Part shown: piece by piece, positions 36,276 to 44,822 of the stretch | How the letters are laid out: every line of letters begins with the position of its first letter | Numbering within the stretch: position 1 is the first letter of the stretch | Source: Bhargavaea beijingensis | Lineage (GTDB): Bacteria; Bacillota; Bacilli; Bacillales_A; Planococcaceae | Assembly: GCF_900101985.1 (NCBI RefSeq) | Contig: NZ_FNAR01000011.1 | Location: 1 to 64,000 of the forward strand | DNA length: 64,000 nucleotides | Direction of reading: 5' to 3' | The notes under the pieces: generated by a model | The model's database searches: none | The model's input: only the letters and a program-made list of their open reading frames with translations | Told to the model about the DNA's origin: nothing | Program-made: the position numbers and the translations under genes

Positions 36276-36289
36276 TGAAGAGGAATTGA

Positions 36290-36556
36290 ATATCCGGCAT
36301 GACTTTTTGCCGGATGACGCTGAGGTGCCCCGAATCGCGGGGGTAAAAGGGAAGCCGGTGAAAGTCCGGCACGGTCCCGCCACTGTAAGCGGCTATACGC
36401 CGCAAGTCAGGAAACCTGCCCCAGCGGAAAGCACCTGAATGCGCCTGCGAGGACAGGCCGGTGTGGAACGGCGCCTGCATGAGCAGGCTGCGGTCGTTTT
36501 TCCGCGTGCCCGTCCTGCCGGTATTTCTGCCCCCCGCGTCGCGCGGGGGTTTTTTC
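36290..36556 (+). promoter_or_regulatory. Cobalamin (AdoCbl) riboswitch with terminator
   Basis: A 5' hairpin (ATCCGGCA/TGCCGGAT, 36292-36315) leads to the aptamer core: GAGGTGCC (36322), GGTAAAAGGGAAGCCGGTG (36342), AAAGTCCGGCACGGTCCC (36361), GCCACTGTAAGC (36379) and AAGTCAGGAAACCTGCC (36404), which includes the B12 box. The expression platform ends in CCCCCGCG/CGCGGGGG (36531-36549) and a T-tract to 36555, just before btuF. B12 binding should favour termination and shut off the 13-gene operon. It fills most of the 36111-36589 gap. Confidence 0.95.
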
Positions 36557-36589
36557 TGTTCCGTATATCATGATGAGGGGGAATCGGAG

Positions 36590-37615
36590 TTGGATAAAAA
36601 ATGGCTAAGGTGGCTTGCCGCACCTGTTGCGGCACTGATGCTTGCTGCATGCGGCTCGGCCGATGACAGTGCGGAACAACCGCAGAACCAGGACGGTGAG
36701 ACAGAGCAGCAGACAGCAGACCAAGGCGGAAAAGCGGATCAGGAAGCAACGTTCCCGGTCACGGAAACCGATGCTGTCGGAAATGAAATTACGCTGGAAA
36801 AACAGCCGGAGAAAATTGTTTCCATGGTTCCGAGCAACACCGAGATTCTCTTCGCGGTTGGTGCCGGAAAAGCAGTTGTCGCCGGAAGTGACTTCGACGA
36901 CTATCCGGAAGAAGCGCAAAAACTCGAGAAAATCGGCGGGCAGGAATTCAACGTCGAAAAAATCGTCGGCCTGCAGCCGGACGTTGTGTTTGCACACGAA
37001 TCCGCACTCGGTGTCGGGGAAGAAGGACTGCAGCAGCTTCGTGATGCGGGCCTCACCGTGTTTGTCGTAAAGAATGCAACAGATTTTGATGAAACGTACG
37101 GAACCATCCAGCAAATCGGAAAGCTGACCGGCTATTCCGCCGAGGCCGAAGAAATCGTCAGCGGCATGCAAGACAAAGTGGATGAAATCAAGGAAAAAGC
37201 GGAAGCAGTCACCGACAAGAAAAAAGTATTTGTCGAAACCTCGCCTGCACCGGATATTTACACGCCTGGATCTGGCACATTCATGCAGCAGTTCCTGGAC
37301 ATCATCCACGGGGAAAATGTTGCGGCCGACCAGCAAGGCTGGGTCATGATGGATCCGGAGGAGATCGTCAATCGCAATCCGGATGTCATCATGGTCATGT
37401 ATGATTACATCGATACGGCAGTGGAAGATGTTTACTCGCGTGAAGGATTTGACGCCGTGACCGCCATTAAGGAAAAGGCTGTTATCCAGGTTGATGAAAA
37501 CATTACAAGCCGTACCGGTCCGCGCCTTGCCGAAGGTCTGGAAGCCGTAGCGAAGGCAGTTTATCCGGAAATATTCGGGGAAGCGGAACAAGATGAAGAA
37601 GATCAAGCAGCATAA
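36590..37615 (+). CDS. btuF: Cobalamin/corrinoid-binding lipoprotein BtuF
   Basis: A 341-residue ABC substrate-binding lipoprotein anchored outside the membrane. The signal peptide ends in the lipobox LMLAAC (Cys about 21), followed by a Gln/Asp/Glu-rich linker and a BtuF/FecB-type fold (EKIVSMVPSNTEILFAVGAG, VVAGSDFDDYPEEAQKLEKI, VKNATDFDETYGTIQQIGKL). Corrinoid specificity is inferred from the riboswitch and operon. The TTG at 36590 follows AGGGGG. It overlaps btuC by 23 nt. Confidence 0.9.
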   Translation: MDKKWLRWLAAPVAALMLAACGSADDSAEQPQNQDGETEQQTADQGGKADQEATFPVTETDAVGNEITLEKQPEKIVSMVPSNTEILFAVGAGKAVVAGSDFDDYPEEAQKLEKIGGQEFNVEKIVGLQPDVVFAHESALGVGEEGLQQLRDAGLTVFVVKNATDFDETYGTIQQIGKLTGYSAEAEEIVSGMQDKVDEIKEKAEAVTDKKKVFVETSPAPDIYTPGSGTFMQQFLDIIHGENVAADQQGWVMMDPEEIVNRNPDVIMVMYDYIDTAVEDVYSREGFDAVTAIKEKAVIQVDENITSRTGPRLAEGLEAVAKAVYPEIFGEAEQDEEDQAA

Positions 37616-38615
37616 GACGAAACGGCCGGTTGCCGCATACATTGTATCGGCTGCCGTTCTCCTGCTGGCACTTTGGCTAGGTGTTTCCGTCGGATCGGTG
37701 AAGATTCCGCTGCAAGTGCTCCTGGACCCGGGAGCGGATGAAACAGCCGCGAACATCCTATGGAAAATCCGCATGCCGAGGGTGGTGCTTGCAGGGCTCG
37801 TCGGAGGGTCGCTGGCCTTGGCGGGCGCGGCGTTTCAGGGGCTTCTGAAAAACCCGCTTGCCGATCCGTACACCCTTGGAGTGTCGTCCGGCGCCTCAGT
37901 CGGCGCTGTGGCGACACTCTTTTTTGGAATCGGATTGTTTGGCACCTATACCCTTCCCGTATTCAGCATGGCGGGCGCGATGGCAGTGCTTCTTCTCGTG
38001 ATCGGTTTTTCCCGGGCGGTCGACAGGTCACTCAAGATGGAAACGATCATCCTGACCGGGGTCATCTTCGGGTCATTTCTCGGCTCGGTACTGTCCCTCA
38101 TGATTGCCCTGACCGGGGAAGAACTCCGGCAGATCATCGGCTGGCTGCTGGGCAGTGTCTCGATGAGAGGCTGGAAGTACGTATGGATGATCCTGCCGTT
38201 TGTCCTGATCGGAGGGTTTCTGCTATGGCTTTGCCGGCGGGAGCTGAATGCGATGCTGTTCGGAGAGGAACGGGCCCACCATCTCGGAGTGGACGTACGG
38301 AAGCGCAAATGGATGATTCTCGGCGGTGGCTCGATTCTTACCGGTTCAGCGGTTGCCGTATCCGGGACCATCGGATTTGTCGGTCTGGTTGTCCCTCATA
38401 TGACGCGGCTCTTATGGGGGAGTGACCACCGGCATCTGTTGCCGCTGTCGTTCATTAACGGGGCCTCTCTGCTTGTGTTCTGTGATCTCGTGGCAAGAAC
38501 GATTATATCGCCCACCGAGCTGCCTGTGGGCGTAATCACTTCGTTTATCGGGGCACCGGTGTTTGCATTTATTTTCTACAGGCAGCGGAGAAAGGGGAGG
38601 AACCGGCATGCTTGA
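37593..38615 (+). CDS. btuC: Cobalamin ABC transporter permease BtuC
   Basis: A 340-residue FecCD-family permease with about ten membrane helices that forms the import channel. Characteristic segments are IRMPRVVLAGLVGGSLALAG, FQGLLKNPLADPYTLGVSSG, GTIGFVGLVVPHMTRLLWG and ELPVGVITSFIGAPVFAFIF. It overlaps btuF upstream and btuD-cbiZ downstream (8 nt). Confidence 0.92.
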   Translation: MKKIKQHKTKRPVAAYIVSAAVLLLALWLGVSVGSVKIPLQVLLDPGADETAANILWKIRMPRVVLAGLVGGSLALAGAAFQGLLKNPLADPYTLGVSSGASVGAVATLFFGIGLFGTYTLPVFSMAGAMAVLLLVIGFSRAVDRSLKMETIILTGVIFGSFLGSVLSLMIALTGEELRQIIGWLLGSVSMRGWKYVWMILPFVLIGGFLLWLCRRELNAMLFGEERAHHLGVDVRKRKWMILGGGSILTGSAVAVSGTIGFVGLVVPHMTRLLWGSDHRHLLPLSFINGASLLVFCDLVARTIISPTELPVGVITSFIGAPVFAFIFYRQRRKGRNRHA

Positions 38616-40092
38616 TGTCAAGCGGCTAACAGGCGGATACGGAGGCACGCCGGTCGTCCGGTCAGTGTCGTTTAAGGTGGAAGCCGGGACCATGCTCGGG
38701 ATTCTCGGGCCGAATGGAAGCGGCAAATCGACGCTTCTGAAAATGCTGAGCGGTCTGCTTCCGGCAGATTCCGGCTCGGTCGAAATCGGCGGGAAGCCCA
38801 TATCCGGATATTCCCGAAAGGCGTTTGCCAGGCAGGTTGCCGTGCTTCCCCAGCTCCAGGCGGATGCGTTTTCACATACGGTGTATCAGACCGTGTCACT
38901 CGGCCGGTATCCCCACCAGGCCGGCCTGTTTGCCGGCTGGACCGACGCGGATGAGCGCGCAGTCCAAAAGGCCATGGATCAGATGGGGGTCACCAAGTAC
39001 CGGGATACGGAAATTGAGTTTATGTCCGGAGGCGAGCGCCAGAGGGTATTTGTCGCCCAGGCACTGGCCCAGGAAGCGCCGGTACTGCTGCTGGACGAGC
39101 CGACCAACCATCTGGATATTGCGCATCAGCAGCAACTGCTGGATACCATACGGCGCCAGGCGACCCAAAACGGGCTGACTGTCGTCTCTGTTTTCCATGA
39201 TGTCAACTTGGCCTCGCTGTACTGTGACCGGCTGCTGCTCATGAACCGGGGGGAAGTGGCTGCGCTCGGAACTCCGGACGAAGTGATCGACGAACAAAAG
39301 ATGGAAACCGTATACGCGGCAAGGGTGAGGGCAGGGATGCACCCGGAAATCCCGAAGCCGCAAATTACGCTCCTTCCGGCCAACGAGATGGGACACGAAA
39401 AAGTAATCATCCGGAAATCCGATTTTTCGGTGTCGGGCGAGTATGTTCATCTCGACAGCCGGATGCCCCTGAAGACGGTTTCTTCCGCTGTTTACCGTGC
39501 AGGCGCCGGCTGGTTCCGCCATTTCGTCAACCGGAAAGTCGGCGCGGCTTATATCACGGACGATGCGGAGGCGGAGATGAGGAACTGGCTGCATGAAACC
39601 GGGTTCCCGCTTACCCAGACGGTGGCAATGATGACGGCGGCCATGACGGAAGACGCCGTGATCGGGGAATACGGGCCACCGGATGCGCCCATTGTCATTT
39701 GCGTGACGGCGGGGGTAGGCAATGCCGTGGACGCCTCGCTCGGCGCTTCCCGTGACGTTTACGCAGGAACGATTAACACTTGGGTGATTGTGAACGGGCA
39801 TTTGTCGGAAGAAGCGATGATCCAGGGAATGATCACTGCAACCGAGGCGAAAGCAAAGGCGATGCAGACGGAACAGGTGCTGGACCCGCTGACCGGAACG
39901 GTGGCAACCGGAACGTCGACCGACAGCCTTCTGATTTCGGCCACCCAGACGGGCATTTGTTACCCATATGCCGGGACTGTCACCGAACTCGGAAAAGCAA
40001 TCGGCAGCGGCGTGTTTGAATGCACGGCCGAAGCGATCCGCAGGTACCGCCGGCGGAAGGCTGATCTGGATGGGAGCGGCCGATGGTCCTGA
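38608..40092 (+). CDS. Fused BtuD ATPase / CbiZ adenosylcobinamide amidohydrolase
   Basis: A 494-residue fusion. Residues about 1-255 are an ABC ATPase: Walker A GPNGSGKST (34-42), Q-loop AVLPQLQADAF, signature FMSGGERQRV, Walker B VLLLDEPTNHLD. Residues about 285-485 are CbiZ: HLDSRMPLKTVSSAVYRAGA, VICVTAGVGNAVDASLGASR, TINTWVIVNGHLSEEAMIQG, and TGTSTDSLLISATQTG. CbiZ removes the aminopropanol arm from adenosylcobinamide to give adenosylcobyric acid. So uptake and remodelling share one chain. Similar fusions are known in some Bacillales. ATG at 38608 follows AAAGGGGAGG. Confidence 0.9.
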   Translation: MLDVKRLTGGYGGTPVVRSVSFKVEAGTMLGILGPNGSGKSTLLKMLSGLLPADSGSVEIGGKPISGYSRKAFARQVAVLPQLQADAFSHTVYQTVSLGRYPHQAGLFAGWTDADERAVQKAMDQMGVTKYRDTEIEFMSGGERQRVFVAQALAQEAPVLLLDEPTNHLDIAHQQQLLDTIRRQATQNGLTVVSVFHDVNLASLYCDRLLLMNRGEVAALGTPDEVIDEQKMETVYAARVRAGMHPEIPKPQITLLPANEMGHEKVIIRKSDFSVSGEYVHLDSRMPLKTVSSAVYRAGAGWFRHFVNRKVGAAYITDDAEAEMRNWLHETGFPLTQTVAMMTAAMTEDAVIGEYGPPDAPIVICVTAGVGNAVDASLGASRDVYAGTINTWVIVNGHLSEEAMIQGMITATEAKAKAMQTEQVLDPLTGTVATGTSTDSLLISATQTGICYPYAGTVTELGKAIGSGVFECTAEAIRRYRRRKADLDGSGRWS

Positions 40093-41042
40093 ACCATCTG
40101 ATCGCCTGTCTGGCCGGCTTCCTGATTGACCGGGTGATCGGTGACCCGCCCGGATGGCCTCATCCTGTCCGATGGATCGGCCGGCTCATCACCTTTTTGG
40201 AAACCCGGTTGAATACGGGCAGCAACCGCCGTGCAAAAGGGCTGGTCCTTCTCCTTGCCACTGCGGGGGTTTCCGGCCTCCTGGCGGCTGCCCCCGTCTG
40301 GCTTTTCTACGGCTTCCACCGCGCAGCTGGCATTGCCGCGGAGTCATTGCTGATTGCGGCAGGCCTTGCCCGGAAAAGCCTGGCACAGGCCGCAATGGAC
40401 GTGTATCGTCCTCTTGCGGAAGGAGATTTATCGGAAGCCCGGGAAAAGCTTGGCTGGATCGTCGGTCGGGATACCGATTCTCTTCCTGAGTCCGAAATCG
40501 TGAGGGGAGTTGTGGAGACTGTATCTGAAAACACGTCGGATGGCGTGACGGCGCCGCTTTTCTGGGCACTGCTGCTCGGGGCGCCGGGCATCTGGGTTTA
40601 CAAGGCGGTCAACACGCTTGACTCGATGGTCGGCTATCGGAATGAACGGTACGGGGCATTCGGTTTTTTCTCGGCAAAAACTGATGATGTGCTGAATCTG
40701 ATTCCCTCACGGCTGACGGGGCTTCTTATCTTGTTCGTCACCCCGGTCAGGAGCGGGTTGCCGTACCGGGAGCGGCTCACCGGATGGCGGCGTGATGCCG
40801 CCAAGCATCCGAGCCCGAACAGCGGCTGGCTGGAAGCGGCCACAGCCTGGCAGCTCGGAGCCGCGCTTGGCGGGCTGAACATGTATCAGGGAGTGCCGTC
40901 CGACCGCGCAAGAATGGGCCGTCAGGATCGTCCGCTTGAGGCCGCGGACATACCGGAGTCCGTACACCAGATGCACGCCGCATCATGGGCGTTTCTCTTA
41001 ATTGGCTTAACGATCGGAGGAATCACAGTTGCAATTGCCTGA
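40083..41042 (+). CDS. cbiB: Adenosylcobinamide-phosphate synthase CbiB
   Basis: A 319-residue membrane enzyme joining adenosylcobyric acid to aminopropanol (phosphate). Motifs: FLIDRVIGDPPGWPHPVRWI, VRGVVETVSENTSDGVTAPL and VNTLDSMVGYRNERYGAFGF. Four to five hydrophobic segments are visible. It overlaps btuD-cbiZ by 10 nt and cobD by 14 nt. It re-uses the product of the CbiZ step. Confidence 0.93.
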   Translation: MVLNHLIACLAGFLIDRVIGDPPGWPHPVRWIGRLITFLETRLNTGSNRRAKGLVLLLATAGVSGLLAAAPVWLFYGFHRAAGIAAESLLIAAGLARKSLAQAAMDVYRPLAEGDLSEAREKLGWIVGRDTDSLPESEIVRGVVETVSENTSDGVTAPLFWALLLGAPGIWVYKAVNTLDSMVGYRNERYGAFGFFSAKTDDVLNLIPSRLTGLLILFVTPVRSGLPYRERLTGWRRDAAKHPSPNSGWLEAATAWQLGAALGGLNMYQGVPSDRARMGRQDRPLEAADIPESVHQMHAASWAFLLIGLTIGGITVAIA

Positions 41043-42105
41043 ACATGGAGCGAATCCGCTCCGCCTGTATGACCGGCTCGGCATGGAAGTGCCTGACCGG
41101 GTGCTGGACTTTAGTGAGAACGTGAATCCGCTCGGTGTTCCGGAAGGGGTCCGGCAAATCTGGCCCGAACTGCTTTCGGAGCTGCCGCATTACCCGGACC
41201 CGGACGGAGAACCCTTCCGCTCGGCCGCCGCTGATTATCACGGTGTGCCTGCCGAGCGGGTGCTGGCGGGAAACGGCGCGGCCGAGCTGTTTGCGGTCAT
41301 TGCGGAACGATACCGCGGCCGCACCGCCCTCCTGATTCACCCGACGTTTTCCGAATACAAGGCCACTTTGCTTTCAAAAGGCGCCACTTGCATCGATTTT
41401 GTGACGGACCCGGCAGAACCGGAATTCCCGGAGGACCGGGTGATAAAAAAGATGGAGGAAGCAGATGTGCTGTACCTCTGCAATCCCAACAACCCGACAG
41501 GCGTCCGGCTCTCCGTCGAGGCCATCCGCCGGCTGGCTGAACACGGGCTCCGGACCGGCTGCGAGCTGGTGATCGATGAAGCGTTCATGGATTTTGCGGG
41601 GGAGAAGCACTCGTTTATCCCCCATACAGAAGAATTTCCGCATGCGGTCGTCGTCCGGTCGATGACGAAAATGTACGGCATTGCCGGCATCCGGCTCGGC
41701 TATATGATCGGCTCCGGAGAACGGATTGCGGGCCACCGGAAAGCCGTGCCGCATTGGAATGTCAATGGAATGGCCGCCAGGATCGGAAAGCTGTGCTTCG
41801 GGGAAGAATCATTCCGCCGGCGGACAGTCCGGTATTGTAAAGAGGAAAGACGGCGGCTTTCAGAATTTCTGGAGACGGCAGGGTGCATCGTGACCGGCAG
41901 CGAAACGAACTACATCAGTTTCCGTCCCCGGCAGTCCGACGGGCTCTATAGGGAGATGCTCGGGCAGGGCATCGTCCTCCGCCATACGGAAAACTTCCTC
42001 GGCATGGACGGGACATGGTTCCGGGTGGGGATCAAGGAACGTGAAAAAATGGAGATTCTGAAGGAGGCGCTTGCCGGATGGTTCGGGGAACACTCGTCTT
42101 CATAA
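41029..42105 (+). CDS. cobD: L-threonine-O-3-phosphate decarboxylase CobD
   Basis: A 358-residue PLP enzyme of the HisC/CobD aminotransferase fold that makes aminopropanol phosphate for CbiB. Motifs: VLDFSENVNPLGVPEGVRQI, VLAGNGAAELFAVIAERY, LYLCNPNNPTGVRLS, LVIDEAFMDF and the PLP-lysine segment VVVRSMTKMYGIAGIRLGYM. HisC is the look-alike, but the operon position next to cbiB favours CobD. TTG start after CGGAGGAATCACAG. Confidence 0.9.
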   Translation: MQLPEHGANPLRLYDRLGMEVPDRVLDFSENVNPLGVPEGVRQIWPELLSELPHYPDPDGEPFRSAAADYHGVPAERVLAGNGAAELFAVIAERYRGRTALLIHPTFSEYKATLLSKGATCIDFVTDPAEPEFPEDRVIKKMEEADVLYLCNPNNPTGVRLSVEAIRRLAEHGLRTGCELVIDEAFMDFAGEKHSFIPHTEEFPHAVVVRSMTKMYGIAGIRLGYMIGSGERIAGHRKAVPHWNVNGMAARIGKLCFGEESFRRRTVRYCKEERRRLSEFLETAGCIVTGSETNYISFRPRQSDGLYREMLGQGIVLRHTENFLGMDGTWFRVGIKEREKMEILKEALAGWFGEHSSS

Positions 42106-42665
42106 GTGGAGGGGTCAGAAGCGGAAAGACCGCTTTTGCCGAAAGCTGGCTCGGCAACCGACAAGCCGGCCGTCTCGTTTATGTCGCAACGGGCCGGCCG
42201 GCGGATGAAGAGATGAACAGCCGGATCCGGAGACACCGCCGGGACCGTGATGCACGGCCGGAACAGTGGGAGACGATCGAGCGCCCGCTGGATCTTCCGG
42301 GCATCCTTCCGAGGATCCATGAAGGAGACGCGCTTTTGATCGACTGCATCACGACATGGTTGGCCAATGAAATGTATGAAGGGATTGAAAGCGGCCTGCC
42401 TTGCCACAGCCGGACGGGATGCATCGAGAAAAAGGTTTCGGAGCTGCTCGGAGCCTTGTCCGAAATGACCGATAAGGCGTCTGCCGTCGTTGTGGTCTCC
42501 AATGAAGTGCTGGACGAGCCGCTTCCTTCCGCTGCGGATATCCGGGCTTATTCGGAAATGCTCGGGCGAATTCATCAAAAGCTCGCGGCAATGGCGGACG
42601 TCGCGTACGAAATGGACGCGGGCATGCCGCTCCTTCGGAAACCGGGAAACGGAGGGATTGCATGA
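42078..42665 (+). CDS. cobU: Adenosylcobinamide kinase / guanylyltransferase CobU
   Basis: A 195-residue bifunctional enzyme that phosphorylates adenosylcobinamide and transfers GMP to it. P-loop FISGGVRSGKTAFAESWL is near the N-terminus. RLVYVATGRPADEEMNSRIR is followed by HRRDRDARPEQWETIERPLD (guanylylation His region), and VVVVSNEVLDEPLPSAADIR and MADVAYEMDAGMPL close the fold. Full length for the family. It overlaps cobD by 28 nt and cobQ by 4 nt. Confidence 0.9.
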   Translation: MVRGTLVFISGGVRSGKTAFAESWLGNRQAGRLVYVATGRPADEEMNSRIRRHRRDRDARPEQWETIERPLDLPGILPRIHEGDALLIDCITTWLANEMYEGIESGLPCHSRTGCIEKKVSELLGALSEMTDKASAVVVVSNEVLDEPLPSAADIRAYSEMLGRIHQKLAAMADVAYEMDAGMPLLRKPGNGGIA

Positions 42666-43489
42666 ATGGGATCATGATTCAGGGTACCGCATCGCATGTC
42701 GGAAAAAGCATGACATGCACGGCCATCTGCCGATTGCTCGCTGACGACGGAGTCCGGACGGCGCCTTTCAAGTCACAGAATATGTCGGCCTTCACGACGG
42801 ATATCGGAGGCGGTCTCCGGATCAGCCGTGCACAATGTGTGCAGGCGGAAGCGGCCAAGACCCGGCCGGTGCCCGAGATGAACCCGATCGTCCTGAAGCC
42901 CGCGGATGACACGGCTGCCGAAATCCTGCTTCTCGGCAGGCCATTTGGCCGGATGGGCGGGATGGAATACCGGGAGCGCTTTTTCCGGACCGGAATGGAA
43001 GCGATCCGGAAATCGCTCGGGGTGCTTGACGAACGTTATGATGCCATTGTCATCGAGGGTGCAGGCAGCCCGGCGGAAGTCAACCTGAACGATCGGGAAC
43101 TGGTGAATATGCGGGTCGCCAGAGAGGCCGATGTGCCGGTTCTGCTTGTCGCGGACATCGAGCGGGGCGGCGTGTTCGCCTCAATCATCGGCACGCTCGA
43201 ACTGATGGTTCCGGAGGACCGGGACCGGGTCAGGGGACTTCTCATCAACAAATTCCGGGGGGATATCCGGCTGTTCCGGAGCGGCATTGAATTCCTGGAG
43301 AAGCGCACCGGCCTTCCCGTACTGGGCGTGATTCCGCATTTGGAAGAGCATGGAATCGAAGAAGAGGATTCTCTCGGACATGCAGAAGACATGAAACTAC
43401 CGAAGTATGATGAATGGGCAGCGCATTTTCGGAGGCATGCGGACTGGCCGCGCATCCGGCAACTGATTTTTGGGGCAGACGGCAGATGA
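42662..43489 (+). CDS. cobQ: Truncated cobyric acid synthase (CobQ) lacking the glutaminase domain
   Basis: A 275-residue protein, while CobQ is normally about 500. The N-terminal dethiobiotin-synthetase-like amidoligase domain is well kept: IMIQGTASHVGKSMTCTAIC, PFKSQNMSAFTTDIGGGLRI, EGAGSPAEVNLNDRELVNM, ADIERGGVFASIIGTLELM. After GVIPHLEEHGIEEEDSL, where the GATase-3 domain should begin, the chain goes straight to LPKYDEWAAHFRRHADWPRI, which looks like the usual C-terminal tail. The frame is open throughout and overlaps cobS by 4 nt, so this is an in-frame internal loss, not a frameshift. Amidation would need free ammonia or may be lost. Confidence 0.85.
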   Translation: MNGIMIQGTASHVGKSMTCTAICRLLADDGVRTAPFKSQNMSAFTTDIGGGLRISRAQCVQAEAAKTRPVPEMNPIVLKPADDTAAEILLLGRPFGRMGGMEYRERFFRTGMEAIRKSLGVLDERYDAIVIEGAGSPAEVNLNDRELVNMRVAREADVPVLLVADIERGGVFASIIGTLELMVPEDRDRVRGLLINKFRGDIRLFRSGIEFLEKRTGLPVLGVIPHLEEHGIEEEDSLGHAEDMKLPKYDEWAAHFRRHADWPRIRQLIFGADGR

Positions 43490-44253
43490 TCCGCGGATTT
43501 CTCCTCGCTGTCCAGTTTTTCACGGCCGTGCCTGTCCGCAAAAACTTGCCGATCGGACGAAAAGAGACGATCTGGATGTTCACCCTTTATCCGCTGGTCG
43601 GCGCCATGATCGGCGCTGTGTCCTGGTCGGCAGCGGCACTGGCTTCGGGACCGGGAGGAACGGGACCGTTTCTTACGGCGTTCATTTTGGTGCTCCTGTC
43701 CGCCGTCTTGTCCGGCGGCCTTCATCTTGACGGATGGGCGGATATGGGGGATGCGTATTTTTCATACCGGGAACGGGACAAGCGGCTGGAGATCATGGGA
43801 GATCCGCGAATCGGGGCGTTCGGTACGATGGCGCTCCTGTTTCTGATTCTGGGTAAGCTTGCGGTCCTGGAAGATTTAATCAGCCGGGGAGGCCTGCTGC
43901 CGGCCTTTGTCGTGTTCGTGCCGTTCGCGGCACGGGCGGGGCTTGCCATCTATCTGGCGGTTTCCATGCAGGCAAAACGTTCGGGATTGCTTGTTTTCTT
44001 CATAGAGAAACTGGAAGGGTTTCCTCTCGCCCTTCCTGCCGCAGTGCTGCTTGCCTCTGGCGGAGCGGCGGCTGCTGTGTGGTCCGGCAGCTTGCTGTTT
44101 CCGTTGCTCGCCGCCGTCGCGGTACCTGCGGCGGTTCTGTTTTTCAGAAACTGGTCGGCCCGGAACTTCGGAGGGGCAACCGGCGATCTGGCCGGTGCAT
44201 TTATCGAAGGGTGTGAGCTGCTTTTATGGACGATCCTTTTGTTCTGTATCTGA
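43486..44253 (+). CDS. cobS: Adenosylcobinamide-GDP ribazoletransferase CobS
   Basis: A 255-residue membrane enzyme joining alpha-ribazole (phosphate) to adenosylcobinamide-GDP. Signature SGGLHLDGWADMGDAYFSYR with the metal-binding acidic residues, plus RLEIMGDPRIGAFGTMALLF and a C-terminal NFGGATGDLAGAFIEGCELL. Six or so membrane helices. Starts inside the cobQ stop (ATGA). Confidence 0.93.
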   Translation: MIRGFLLAVQFFTAVPVRKNLPIGRKETIWMFTLYPLVGAMIGAVSWSAAALASGPGGTGPFLTAFILVLLSAVLSGGLHLDGWADMGDAYFSYRERDKRLEIMGDPRIGAFGTMALLFLILGKLAVLEDLISRGGLLPAFVVFVPFAARAGLAIYLAVSMQAKRSGLLVFFIEKLEGFPLALPAAVLLASGGAAAAVWSGSLLFPLLAAVAVPAAVLFFRNWSARNFGGATGDLAGAFIEGCELLLWTILLFCI

Positions 44254-44822
44254 TCCGCCATCTCGAAACAGCGGCCAATCGGGAGCGCCGTTATGTCGGA
44301 TGGAGCAATGTTCCCGTCTGCACGGCAGCGGGACCTTCAGGGCTTTATCCGGATCATCTGACAGGAAGCGATCTGCTTCGCTGCCGGCAAACAGCCGTGA
44401 TGCTGTTTCCTGGGATGCCATACGAAGCCAGGCAGGAATTTCGGGAAGCGAATTTCGGGGAATGGGAAATGAAAACGTATGAAGACCTGAAAGAGAACGT
44501 CCGCTACCGCAGCTGGATTGACGACCCGTCCGCTGAACACCCGCCGGGCGGCGAGCGGTTTGCCGATCTGGAGGCCCGTGTGATGCACGGAATTGACCGC
44601 CTTAAAAAACAAAAGATCCGGTCGGCCGCCATTGTCACGCACGGGGGCCCGGCCAGGGTTCTGCTGTCAGAACTCGCGCCGGAGCGGCAGCCGTTTTTCG
44701 GCTGGAGTGTTCCGCCGGGCGGAATATACATGCTGGAGTGGATCCATCGAAAATCATGGGAGGAGGGACATCGGTGCACGTCGTTATCGGAGGTGCCCAT
44801 AACGGGAAGCGCGAATATGTAA
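44226..44822 (+). CDS. cobC: Alpha-ribazole phosphatase-like histidine phosphatase CobC
   Basis: A 198-residue phosphoglycerate-mutase-fold phosphatase. The active-site start YLIRHLETAANRERRYVGWS has RHLET where most have RHGET, a variation seen in CobC. EANFGEWEMKTYEDLKEN and AIVTHGGPARVLLSEL supply the other catalytic residues. It would dephosphorylate alpha-ribazole phosphate or cobalamin phosphate. Overlaps cobS by 28 nt and the next gene by 49 nt. Confidence 0.82.
   Translation: MDDPFVLYLIRHLETAANRERRYVGWSNVPVCTAAGPSGLYPDHLTGSDLLRCRQTAVMLFPGMPYEARQEFREANFGEWEMKTYEDLKENVRYRSWIDDPSAEHPPGGERFADLEARVMHGIDRLKKQKIRSAAIVTHGGPARVLLSELAPERQPFFGWSVPPGGIYMLEWIHRKSWEEGHRCTSLSEVPITGSANM

Noticed and set aside
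43414-44253. A frameshifted glutaminase domain of cobQ continuing downstream
   Set aside because: The sequence after the cobQ stop is a complete cobS beginning within the stop codon; no GATase motif occurs in any frame there.
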